Shown here: piece by piece, positions 1-6,886 of the stretch | Position numbering within the stretch: the stretch's first letter is position 1 | How the letters are laid out: each line of letters starts with the position of its first letter | Translations under genes and position numbers: made by a program | Origin: an uncultured Bacteroidales bacterium | GTDB taxonomy: Bacteria; Bacteroidota; Bacteroidia; Bacteroidales; Bacteroidaceae | DNA length: 9,349 nucleotides | Direction of reading: 5' to 3' | NCBI GenBank assembly: GCA_945788445.1 | Contig: CALZMA010000025.1 | Coordinates: forward strand, 1 to 9,349 | The notes under the pieces: model-generated | Databases searched by the model: none | The model's input: the letters and a program-made list of their open reading frames with translations, nothing else | What the model was told of the DNA's origin: nothing

Positions 1-190
1 GACAGAAGCGCAGCTCCCATGGCTTTTGCCCCTTCGGGGCGCGCTTGGAAAACCACCCGCAACCCAGGGCGTTGCCCTGGGCTGGGAGCAGGCCCGCCTT
101 CGGCGAGCCCGGTTGCCCCTTCGGGGCGCAGCCATACGGCCCGGCCAAGCGCTTCCCATCGAGGCACCCCTGCCCATCGGCGCGCGTCCC
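1..190. repeat. Long direct repeat, left copy (may extend past window edge)
   Basis: These 190 bases are identical, base for base as I read them, to 360-549. The match ends sharply at 190/549. The left limit is unknown because the copy starts at the first base of the window. It contains four perfect palindromes: 28-40 (GCCCC-TTC-GGGGC), 63-81 (CCCAGGGC-GTT-GCCCTGGG), 95-105 (CGCC-TTC-GGCG) and 115-127 (GCCCC-TTC-GGGGC), all with 3-nt loops. No protein family is recognisable in any frame. It is probably a non-coding interspersed or tandem repeat; the repeat family is not one I can name. Confidence 0.9.
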
Positions 191-359
191 AAAAGGGATT
201 GCAAGCTCCCCGACTGGCACGGTTCTTGGATGACCAGCGTTCAAGGCAAAACCCCGAAGGGGTTGCAAGCTCCCAGCCCGGGGTAGAGCGGCCGAAGGAC
301 GCGTCACCCCGGGTAGGCAGAAGCGCGGCAGACACGCCCCCAAAGGGGGCAAAAGCAGT
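191..359. repeat. Palindrome-rich spacer between the two long repeat copies
   Basis: This 169-bp segment separates the two 190-bp copies and has the same style of sequence. It holds the perfect palindromes 250-264 (AACCCC-GAA-GGGGTT) and 336-350 (GCCCCC-AAA-GGGGGC). It also holds a longer stem-loop, 277-313, with arms CCCGGGGT and ACCCCGGG around a 21-nt loop. The 12-mer TTGCAAGCTCCC occurs twice (199-210 and 263-274). The 9-mer CAGAAGCGC at 318-326 also occurs inside both long copies (3-11 and 362-370). The whole 1-549 region therefore seems to be built from related hairpin modules. I see no gene in it. Confidence 0.75.
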
Positions 360-549
360 GACAGAAGCGCAGCTCCCATGGCTTTTGCCCCTTCGGGGCG
401 CGCTTGGAAAACCACCCGCAACCCAGGGCGTTGCCCTGGGCTGGGAGCAGGCCCGCCTTCGGCGAGCCCGGTTGCCCCTTCGGGGCGCAGCCATACGGCC
501 CGGCCAAGCGCTTCCCATCGAGGCACCCCTGCCCATCGGCGCGCGTCCC
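360..549. repeat. Long direct repeat, right copy
   Basis: This is an exact copy of 1-190, offset by 359 bp. Its palindromes fall at 387-399, 422-440, 454-464 and 474-486. It ends 51 bp before the ftsA start, so ftsA is preceded almost directly by the repeat. If 1-359 is one unit, this is the start of a second unit that breaks off at 549. Alternatively, two independent copies of a mobile or interspersed element were inserted. The window does not decide between these. Confidence 0.9.
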
Positions 550-600
550 CGGTTTACCCCAAGACCCCTCCATTCAGAAACAATAAAACACAAACCATAA
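550..600 (+). promoter_or_regulatory. A-rich leader and start region of ftsA without Shine-Dalgarno
   Basis: This is the only non-repeat sequence between the right repeat copy and ftsA. From about 570 it becomes A-rich (AAACAATAAAACACAAACC), in contrast with the GC-rich repeat before it. No GGAGG-like site is present. An A-rich stretch in place of a Shine-Dalgarno is typical for Bacteroidota translation starts. I found no convincing TAnnTTTG element here, so the promoter may lie in the repeat or further upstream. Confidence 0.45.
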
Positions 601-2025
601 ATGGCAACAGAAGACAAATTTATCGTAGCTATCGAGCTCGGCTCGTCAAAGGTGACCGGCATCGCCGGCCGCAAGCAGCCCGACGGTGTCACCCAGATTC
701 TTGCCTTCGCACAAGAGCCTTCCACCACATTCATCCGCAAGGGACGCATCAACAACGTGAACAAGATGACCCAGTGCATCCTCAACATGAAGGAAAAGCT
801 GGAGCAGCAGTTGCAGAAGAGCGTGAGCCGCGTGTATGTGGGCATCGGAGGCATGGGCATGCACACCGTGGCCAACACCGTTGTGAAGCATTTCGACTCC
901 AAGGTGGAAATCACCCAGGAAATGGTCGATGCCATGTGCGACGAAAACCGCAACACCGCCAGCCCCGACCGTGACATCCTCGAATCCGTGCCCCAGGAAT
1001 ACCGCCTCGGCACGCAGGTGCAGACCGACCCCGTCGGCATCCTCTCCGACGGCATCGAGGGACACTTCCTCAACATCGTGGCCAACCAGTCGGTGCGCGA
1101 GGAAATCCGCAACTGCTTCCGCACGGCCGGCGTGGCCATTGCCGACCTCCCCATCACGGTGCAGGCCCTCGCCGATGCCATGCTCACCGAACCCGAAAAG
1201 CGTTCGGGCTGCGTGTTCGTCGACATGGGTGCCGAAACCACCTCGGTGGCTGTCTACAAGAACAACCTTCTGCGCCACCTCGCCGTCATCCCCCTCGGCG
1301 GCGCCAACGTGAACCGCGACATCATGTCGCTCCAGATCGAAGACGACGAGGCCGAAGAGCTGAAGCTGAAATACGCCTCGGCCATCGCCGACAACTCCGG
1401 CGAAAAGCGCAAGCCCATCGTGCTGCGCGACGGACGCCACATCGACTTCGACGAGTTCAGCGGCCTCGTGGAGGCCCGCATGGAGGAAATCATCCTCAAC
1501 ATCAAGAACCAGATTGCCCTCTCGAAATACGACAAGGGCCAGCTCATCGGCGGCCTCGTCATCACGGGCGGCGCCTCGCACCTGAAGGACATCGACAAGG
1601 CATTCGTGCGCGACACCCAGTTTGAGAAAATCCGTTTCGTCCGCAACATCCGCATCCCCCTGCGCGCCGGCGAGTTCGGCGAGTTCAACGCCGACGGCGA
1701 CTGCAATTCCGCCATCGCCCTCCTCGACAAGGGCGAGATGAACTGCTGCGGCGGTTCACTGGGCCAGCCCACTCTCTTCGAAGAGCACAAGGAGCCCGAA
1801 CAGCCCGTGCTCACCCCCGAGGAGCAGGCCGAGGAAGAAAAGCGCAAGGCCGAAGCCGAAGCGCTCCGCCTGAAGCAGGAGGCCGAAGCCAAGGCTGCCG
1901 CCGAAGCCGCAGAGCGCCAGCGACTCAAGGAAGAAGAGGAGCGACGCCGCAAGGAACGCCTCCGCTCGGGATGGAAGAAAGTGAGCAACTTCTTCTCCAA
2001 ACTCGTGAGCGAAAAGGACGAATAG
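601..2025 (+). CDS. ftsA: Cell division protein FtsA
   Basis: FtsA is an actin-like ATP-binding protein that tethers FtsZ filaments to the inner face of the cytoplasmic membrane and recruits later divisome proteins. The 474-residue product shows the expected order: first phosphate-binding loop IELGSSKVTGIAG (11-23), the FtsA-specific 1C (SHS2) region with VYVGIGGMGMHTV (78-90), second phosphate loop VFVDMGAETTSV (205-216) and adenosine motif GGLVITGGASHL (317-328). Residues about 394-455 form a long Glu/Lys/Arg/Ala-rich segment, probably a helix or coiled coil. An amphipathic helix, GWKKVSNFFSKLVS (457-470), follows and is the likely membrane anchor. The charged linker makes it longer than the roughly 420-residue E. 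coli protein. The ATG at 601 follows an A-rich leader and places the first motif at the normal distance. ftsZ starts 68 bp after its stop, so the two are probably co-transcribed. Confidence 0.96.
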   Translation: MATEDKFIVAIELGSSKVTGIAGRKQPDGVTQILAFAQEPSTTFIRKGRINNVNKMTQCILNMKEKLEQQLQKSVSRVYVGIGGMGMHTVANTVVKHFDSKVEITQEMVDAMCDENRNTASPDRDILESVPQEYRLGTQVQTDPVGILSDGIEGHFLNIVANQSVREEIRNCFRTAGVAIADLPITVQALADAMLTEPEKRSGCVFVDMGAETTSVAVYKNNLLRHLAVIPLGGANVNRDIMSLQIEDDEAEELKLKYASAIADNSGEKRKPIVLRDGRHIDFDEFSGLVEARMEEIILNIKNQIALSKYDKGQLIGGLVITGGASHLKDIDKAFVRDTQFEKIRFVRNIRIPLRAGEFGEFNADGDCNSAIALLDKGEMNCCGGSLGQPTLFEEHKEPEQPVLTPEEQAEEEKRKAEAEALRLKQEAEAKAAAEAAERQRLKEEEERRRKERLRSGWKKVSNFFSKLVSEKDE

Positions 2026-2092
2026 GCAGCCACCGCCCGACCCGGCGGGCCACAGACTGCGAGCAAGTAGAACAAAACGCAAGGTAACTCAA

Positions 2093-3406
2093 ATGGAAGT
2101 CAACAACGAACCCCTCATAGATTTAGGTACGCCCACCACAACGCCCTCCATCATCAAGGTCATCGGCGTGGGCGGTGGCGGCGGCAACGCCGTGAACCAC
2201 ATGTACCGCGAAGGCATCCACGACGTGAACTTCGTCGTGTGCAACACCGACAGCAAGGCCCTCTCCGACAGCCCCGTGCCCGCACGCCTCCAGCTCGGCC
2301 ACGAAGGCCTCGGTGCCGGCAACCGCCCCGAGCGCGCCAGCCAGGCCGCCGAGGAGAGCGTGGAGCAGATCAAGGCCATGCTCAACGACGGCACCAAGAT
2401 GGTGTTCATCACCGCAGGTATGGGCGGCGGTACGGGTACGGGTGCAGCCCCCGTCATTGCCCGCGAGGCCAAGGGCATGGGCATCCTGACCGTCGGCATC
2501 GTCACCATCCCCTTCCGCTTCGAAGGCAACAAGAAAATCGACCAGGCCCTCGACGGCGTGGAAGAAATATCGAAACACGTGGATGCGCTCCTCGTGATCA
2601 ACAACGAGCGTCTCCGTGAAATCTACCCCGAACTCAACGTGCTCTCCGCCTTCGAGATGGCCGACAACACGCTCAGCGTGGCCGCCCGCTCCATCGCGGA
2701 AATCATCACGATGCACGGCATCATCAACCTCGACTTCCGCGACGTCTGCACCGTGCTCAAGGACGGTGGCGTGGCCATCATGTCGACCGGCTTCGGCGAA
2801 GGCGAAAACCGCGTGAGCAAGGCCATCGAGGCCGCCCTCCACTCGCCGCTGCTCAACAACAACGACATCTTCAACTCCAAGAAGGTGCTCCTCTCCATCT
2901 CCTTCTGCGCCGAAAAGGAAGGCGACACCCTCATGATGGAAGAGATGAACGAGGTACACGACTTCATGTCGAAGTTCCACGACGACGTGGAGACCAAGTG
3001 GGGCCTCTCGACCGACCCCACGCTCGGCAAGCAGGTGAAAATCACCATCCTCGCCACGGGCTTCGGCATCAGCAACGTGCCCGGCATCAAGAGCAAGCTC
3101 GACGCCGAGGAAGAGTCGCGCCGCCAGAAGGAAGTGGAGAAGCAGGAAGAAAACGAAGAACGCCGCGAAGGCTTCTACGGCGGCGACAACAAGGGCACGC
3201 TCCGCAAGCGCCCCAAGTTCTTCCTCTTCGGCCTCGACGACCTCGACAACGAAGAAATCATCTCCATGGTCGAACTCACCCCGACCTACAAGCGCTCGAA
3301 GGAAGTGCTCTCCGACATCAAGGCCAAAGCCTACGGCAACATTGCCATCGAGCCCGAAAGCGCCATCGGACAGGCCGCCACGGCCGGTTCGGTCATCTCG
3401 TTCTAA
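2093..3406 (+). CDS. ftsZ: Cell division GTPase FtsZ, first copy
   Basis: FtsZ is the tubulin homologue that polymerises into the cytoplasmic division ring and organises septal wall synthesis. The 437-residue protein has IKVIGVGGGGGNAV (21-34), the tubulin signature GGGTGTG (111-117), and the T7 loop NLDFRD (212-217) with the acidic residues that trigger GTP hydrolysis in the neighbouring subunit. The globular core ends near residue 325. Next come a charged Glu/Arg/Lys linker (about 332-372), a conserved-looking segment FFLFGLDDLDNEEIISMVE (376-394) followed by LTPTYKR, and a 30-residue tail ending GSVISF. The classical IPAFLR-type FtsA-binding peptide is absent, so the FLFG...VE..PT segment is my inferred substitute. 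It lies directly after ftsA and is probably the housekeeping ftsZ. A second ftsZ follows 135 bp downstream. Confidence 0.96.
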   Translation: MEVNNEPLIDLGTPTTTPSIIKVIGVGGGGGNAVNHMYREGIHDVNFVVCNTDSKALSDSPVPARLQLGHEGLGAGNRPERASQAAEESVEQIKAMLNDGTKMVFITAGMGGGTGTGAAPVIAREAKGMGILTVGIVTIPFRFEGNKKIDQALDGVEEISKHVDALLVINNERLREIYPELNVLSAFEMADNTLSVAARSIAEIITMHGIINLDFRDVCTVLKDGGVAIMSTGFGEGENRVSKAIEAALHSPLLNNNDIFNSKKVLLSISFCAEKEGDTLMMEEMNEVHDFMSKFHDDVETKWGLSTDPTLGKQVKITILATGFGISNVPGIKSKLDAEEESRRQKEVEKQEENEERREGFYGGDNKGTLRKRPKFFLFGLDDLDNEEIISMVELTPTYKRSKEVLSDIKAKAYGNIAIEPESAIGQAATAGSVISF

Positions 3407-3441
3407 ACCGCGCGCACACCAACCCGCGCCGCAGACCACAA

Positions 3442-3488
3442 GGGAGGGCAGGAAGTCGCACCACGGTGACGGCCCCGCCCTCCCGCTT
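3442..3488 (+). terminator. Terminator-like inverted repeat between the two ftsZ genes
   Basis: The perfect 8-bp arms GGGAGGGC (3442-3449) and GCCCTCCC (3477-3484) flank a 27-nt loop and are followed by GCTTTT. The T-run has only four bases and the loop is long, so this is a weak candidate for an intrinsic terminator or attenuator. It lies in the 135-bp gap between ftsZ copies one and two, which is wider than the other intergenic gaps downstream of ftsA. If it works, it would lower expression of the second ftsZ relative to the first. Confidence 0.4.
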
Positions 3489-3541
3489 TTCCCCTTCACC
3501 CCCAACAGCTACCCTCCCAAACCCACATTCACTGCACCCCT

Positions 3542-4747
3542 ATGACAGACCAACTCATCGAACTCCATGTGCCCCAGACACCCCATCTCATCAAGGTGAT
3601 TGGTGTGGGCGGCGGTGGCGGCAACGCTGTGGCACAGATGTATCGCGACGACATCCCCGAGGTGCGCTACCTCGTGGTCAATTCCGACAGTAAGGCACTG
3701 GAGGACAACATCGTGCCCGAGCACCTCCAGCTCGGCCCGGGCCTGGGTGCCGGAGGCCGGCCCGAGAAGGGACGCGAACTGGCCGAGGACAGCGTGGAGG
3801 AAATCCGCCGGGCGCTCGACGCCGACACCCACATGGTCTTCATCACGGCGGGTATGGGCGGCGGCACGGGCACCGGGGCCTCGCCCGTCATTGCCCGCGA
3901 AGCACGCGCCAAGGGCATCCTCACCGTGGGCATCGTCACCATCCCCTTCCTCTTCGAGCGCGAACGCCAAATCGACAAGGCGCTCGACGGACTCGACGCA
4001 CTCGCCAAGGAGGTCGACGCCCTGCTCGTCATCAACAACCAGCGACTCATCGACATCTACCCCGAACTCTCCGTCATCAACGGGTTCCGCATCGCCGACC
4101 AGACGCTCTCGACCGCGGTGCGCTCCATCACGGAAATCATCTCCATGCACGGCCGCGTGAACCTCGACTTCGAGGACGTGAAGACCGTGCTCACGCAGGG
4201 AGGCGTGGCGGTGATGTCGACGGGCTATGCCGAAGGCGACGGACGTGTGGGACGCGCCATCGAGCAGGCCCTCAGGTCGCCGCTCCTGAACAACAACGAC
4301 GTCTACAGTGCCGACCGCATCCTCATCGCCGTGACCATGAGCCGCGACGAGCAACAGATGCTCACCATGCGCGAAATGAACGAAATCACGTCCTTCATGG
4401 AGCGCTTCAACCCCGACATCGTCACGAAGTGGGGCCTGGCCCAGGACGACTCGCTCGGCGACAAGGTGAAGGTAACCATCCTTGCCTCGGGCTTCGGCCT
4501 CTATGCCAAGAAACGGCCCAAGCCCGGCAAGGAGGAGGTCTACGTGAGCACGCCCGAACAGGACGATCGCCGCAACCGCTACTACGCCGACCCGCACCGG
4601 AAGCAGCGCACCCGTCCCCTCGTCTTCCTCTTCGGCGAGGAGGACCTCTGCAATCCCGAGGTGCTCCGCCTTGTGGAGGACGTGCCCACCCGCCTGCGCA
4701 CCCGCTCGCAGCTCCTGGACATCCAGCAGCACGCCGGACACCGGTAG
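3542..4747 (+). CDS. ftsZ: Second FtsZ paralog, tandem to ftsZ
   Basis: This is a complete second FtsZ of 401 residues. It keeps the nucleotide-binding elements IKVIGVGGGGGNAV (17-30) and GGGTGTG (106-112) and the T7 loop NLDFED (207-212), so it should bind GTP and could polymerise and hydrolyse it. A hand alignment with the first copy gives about 60% identity over roughly 310 residues, indicating an old duplication or a separate acquisition. Differences lie at the ends: a slightly shorter N-terminus, a basic linker with KKRPKPGK and HRKQRTR (321-360), and no long C-terminal tail. The segment VFLFGEEDLCNPEVLRLVED (361-380) followed by VPT clearly matches the first copy's C-terminal segment, so both may bind the same partner. 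Codon use looks like its neighbours. It could form mixed filaments, regulate the ring or act under other conditions; the sequence does not decide. Confidence 0.93.
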   Translation: MTDQLIELHVPQTPHLIKVIGVGGGGGNAVAQMYRDDIPEVRYLVVNSDSKALEDNIVPEHLQLGPGLGAGGRPEKGRELAEDSVEEIRRALDADTHMVFITAGMGGGTGTGASPVIAREARAKGILTVGIVTIPFLFERERQIDKALDGLDALAKEVDALLVINNQRLIDIYPELSVINGFRIADQTLSTAVRSITEIISMHGRVNLDFEDVKTVLTQGGVAVMSTGYAEGDGRVGRAIEQALRSPLLNNNDVYSADRILIAVTMSRDEQQMLTMREMNEITSFMERFNPDIVTKWGLAQDDSLGDKVKVTILASGFGLYAKKRPKPGKEEVYVSTPEQDDRRNRYYADPHRKQRTRPLVFLFGEEDLCNPEVLRLVEDVPTRLRTRSQLLDIQQHAGHR

Positions 4748-4773
4748 GACGGCCGCGCCACGGGTCATCCCCC

Positions 4774-4810
4774 AAATAATCCGATACACTCCTATTTATA
4801 TTATATACGC
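4774..4810 (+). promoter_or_regulatory. AT-rich island upstream of the YqeY gene, candidate promoter
   Basis: The 80-bp gap after the second ftsZ contains a strongly AT-rich patch, including 15 consecutive A/T bases at 4793-4807, inside otherwise GC-rich DNA. It ends about 20 bp before the YqeY start codon. No exact Bacteroidota TAnnTTTG element is present, so the call rests on composition and position only. It suggests that the YqeY gene starts its own transcript rather than depending fully on the ftsA-ftsZ unit. Confidence 0.35.
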
Positions 4811-4827
4811 CCAAAACTATCTCCGAT

Positions 4828-5277
4828 ATGACACTCTTTGAACAAGTTAGCAAGGATATCGTAGTCGCCATGAAGGCCAAGGACAAGGTGCGCCTCCAGG
4901 CCCTGCGCAACATCAAGAAATATTTCATTGAGGCCAAGACTGCCCCCGGTGCCAACGACACGCTCGAGGACGCTGCCGCCCTCAAGATTCTGGCCAAGCT
5001 CGCCAAGCAGGGCCGCGACACCGCCGCCCTCTACACCGAGCAGGGCCGCCCCGACCTCGCCGAGGAGGAAATGGCCCAGGCACAGGTGGTGGAGGAATAT
5101 CTCCCCAAGGCACTCAGCGCCGAGGAACTCGAGGCTGAGGTGAAGGCCATCATCGCAGAGACCGGGGCCTCCTCGCCCAAGGACATGGGCAAGGTGATGG
5201 GCGTGGCCACCAAGAAACTGGCCGGCCGCGCCGACGGCAAGGCCATCTCTGCCCTCGTGAAGCAACTCCTGGCGTAG
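4828..5277 (+). CDS. yqeY: YqeY/GatB-tail domain protein
   Basis: This small cytoplasmic protein belongs to the YqeY family, related to the C-terminal tRNA-binding domain of GatB, the aspartyl/glutamyl-tRNA amidotransferase subunit. Its 149 residues match the usual family length. Recognisable family features are the N-terminal helices with LRNIKKYFIEAK (26-37), the stretch GRPDLAEEEMAQAQVVEEYLP (73-93), and the C-terminal part with SPKDMGKVMG (115-124), GRADGKAI (132-139) and a final VKQLLA. The precise function of stand-alone YqeY proteins is not established; a role around tRNA is inferred from the GatB similarity. In Bacteroidota this gene commonly sits just after ftsZ, and here it follows the second ftsZ by 80 bp. 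Confidence 0.9.
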   Translation: MTLFEQVSKDIVVAMKAKDKVRLQALRNIKKYFIEAKTAPGANDTLEDAAALKILAKLAKQGRDTAALYTEQGRPDLAEEEMAQAQVVEEYLPKALSAEELEAEVKAIIAETGASSPKDMGKVMGVATKKLAGRADGKAISALVKQLLA

Positions 5278-5322
5278 CAGCGCCTCACACCTCCACCCCT
5301 CCAACTGACTATCCAAAGCGAA

Positions 5323-6855
5323 ATGCAAGACTTTGAACTCATTGCCAAAACCTTCCAGGGTCTGGAAGAAGTGTTGGCGCAGGAACTCATCGAACTCGGT
5401 GCGGACAACGTGCAGATTGGCCGCCGCATGGTCTCCTTCACGGGCGACAAGGCCATGATGTACAGGGCCAACTTCTGTCTGCGAACGGCCGTGCGCATCC
5501 TCAAACCCATCAAACACTTCCGCGCAAAGGATGCCGACGATGTCTACAAGGCCGTGCGCAGCGTGGACTGGAGCAACTACCTCGACGTGAACAACACGTT
5601 CGCCGTAGACTCCGTCATCTATTCGCCCGAATTCCGCCACTCGAAATTCGTGGCCTACAAGGTGAAGGATGCCATCGTCGACTATTTCCGCGACAACACG
5701 GGCGAACGCCCCAACATCCGCATCACCAATCCCGACGTGAAGCTCAACATCCACATCGCCGACGAAGACTGCACGCTCTCCCTCGACAGCTCGGGCGAAA
5801 GCCTCCACCTGCGCGGCTACCGCGTGGCTTCGGTCGAAGCGCCCATCAACGAGGTGCTCGCCGCGGGCCTCATCAAGCTCACGGGCTGGCAGGCCGACTG
5901 CGACTTCGTCGACCCCTTCTGCGGTTCGGGCACCTTCCTGGTCGAAGCCGCCCTCATGGCCCGCAACATCTACCCGGGCGTGTTCCGCAAGGAGTTTGGC
6001 TTTGAAAAATGGAAGGACTTCGACGCCGAACTCCTCCAGCACATCTACGACGACGACTCGCAGGAACGCACCTTCGAACACCACATCTACGGCTACGACC
6101 TCAACGTCCACGCCGTGGAGGCCGCCACGCGCAACGCCCGCAGTGCCGGCGTGGCAGACATCGTGACGGTGCAGCAGCAGGACTTCCGCAAGTTCACCAA
6201 ACCCGAAGAGAAGACCCTCCTCGTGACCAACCCGCCCTACGGCGAACGTCTCACGCCGCCCGACCTCCTCAGCCTCTACCAGACCATCGGCAAGGTGCTC
6301 AAGCATGAGTTCACGGGTGGCGAGGCGTGGATCATTTCCTCGAAGGAAGAACTCTTCGAGAACATCGGCCTGCGCGCCAGCCTGAAGACCCAGATTTTCA
6401 ACGGCAAAATCGACTGCGACTTCCGCAAGTACCAGCTCTTCGAGGGCAAGCTCGGCAAGTTCCGCGCCGAAGGCGGCAAGGTGAAGACCGACGAGGAACG
6501 CCGCCTCATGAGCGACCAGAGCCGCTTCCGCTCGCGCCGCGACGATTTCAAGCAGCGCTTCGGCGAGGAAGAAGAAAAGGAACACGGCCGCTACGAGGAC
6601 GACCTCGACCCCGAATACCTCCTGCTGCGCAGAAAGCACCGCGAGTTCCAGGACAGCCGCTTCGCCCCGCGCACACCCCGCCCCGCCGGAAAGCGTCCCG
6701 AAGGCCGGCCCGGCGCCGTACCCCGCAAGGGCGGACCCCGCCGCGAGGGCAACGACCGCTGGGGAGGCAACCGCGGCGGCATGAAGAAGGACGGCTTCAA
6801 GCGCGACGGCTTCCGCAAGGGAGGGCCGCGCCGCCCCCGCCGCGACAACGAGTAG
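5323..6855 (+). CDS. THUMP-domain class I SAM-dependent RNA methyltransferase (RlmL N-terminal/YpsC type)
   Basis: This is a predicted cytoplasmic methyltransferase acting on RNA, most likely making N2-methylguanine in 23S rRNA as the related RlmL does; the exact target is inference. The 510-residue protein starts with FELIAKTFQGLEEVLAQEL (4-22), typical of the family. A THUMP RNA-binding region follows (about 45-165, including NIRITNPDVKLNIHI at 131-145), then the Rossmann methyltransferase domain with SAM motif DPFCGSGTF (197-205) and catalytic motif NPPYGERL (303-310). The fold ends near 385. After that comes a charged region and, from about 445, a tail rich in Arg, Gly, Lys and Pro with near-repeats such as KKDGFKRDGFRKGG. 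The tail is likely disordered and may add RNA or ribosome affinity. The gene starts 45 bp after the YqeY stop. Confidence 0.9.
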   Translation: MQDFELIAKTFQGLEEVLAQELIELGADNVQIGRRMVSFTGDKAMMYRANFCLRTAVRILKPIKHFRAKDADDVYKAVRSVDWSNYLDVNNTFAVDSVIYSPEFRHSKFVAYKVKDAIVDYFRDNTGERPNIRITNPDVKLNIHIADEDCTLSLDSSGESLHLRGYRVASVEAPINEVLAAGLIKLTGWQADCDFVDPFCGSGTFLVEAALMARNIYPGVFRKEFGFEKWKDFDAELLQHIYDDDSQERTFEHHIYGYDLNVHAVEAATRNARSAGVADIVTVQQQDFRKFTKPEEKTLLVTNPPYGERLTPPDLLSLYQTIGKVLKHEFTGGEAWIISSKEELFENIGLRASLKTQIFNGKIDCDFRKYQLFEGKLGKFRAEGGKVKTDEERRLMSDQSRFRSRRDDFKQRFGEEEEKEHGRYEDDLDPEYLLLRRKHREFQDSRFAPRTPRPAGKRPEGRPGAVPRKGGPRREGNDRWGGNRGGMKKDGFKRDGFRKGGPRRPRRDNE

Positions 6856-6886
6856 TCTGAACGTACAATACCTAAATGCTAACAGA

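Noticed and set aside
1..549. CRISPR array.
   Set aside because: The repeat is 190 bp with a single 169-bp spacer and many internal palindromes, unlike 20-40 bp repeats with regular short spacers, and no cas gene is visible.
19..974. Long open frames running through the repeat region, one ending in TAA directly before the ftsA ATG and another reaching into ftsA.
   Set aside because: The translations are Arg/Pro/Gly/Ala-rich products of GC palindromes, are repeated with the DNA repeat, match no family, and one overlaps ftsA by several hundred bases. Lack of stops is expected in such GC-rich sequence.
3542..4747. Second ftsZ as a recent duplicate or assembly artefact.
   Set aside because: The two genes differ at many silent and amino-acid positions throughout and have different linkers and ends, so they are old paralogs rather than a copied segment.
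2123..4789. Long minus-strand open frames opposite both ftsZ genes.
   Set aside because: Same antisense shadow effect; the + strand reading gives unmistakable FtsZ proteins in both places.
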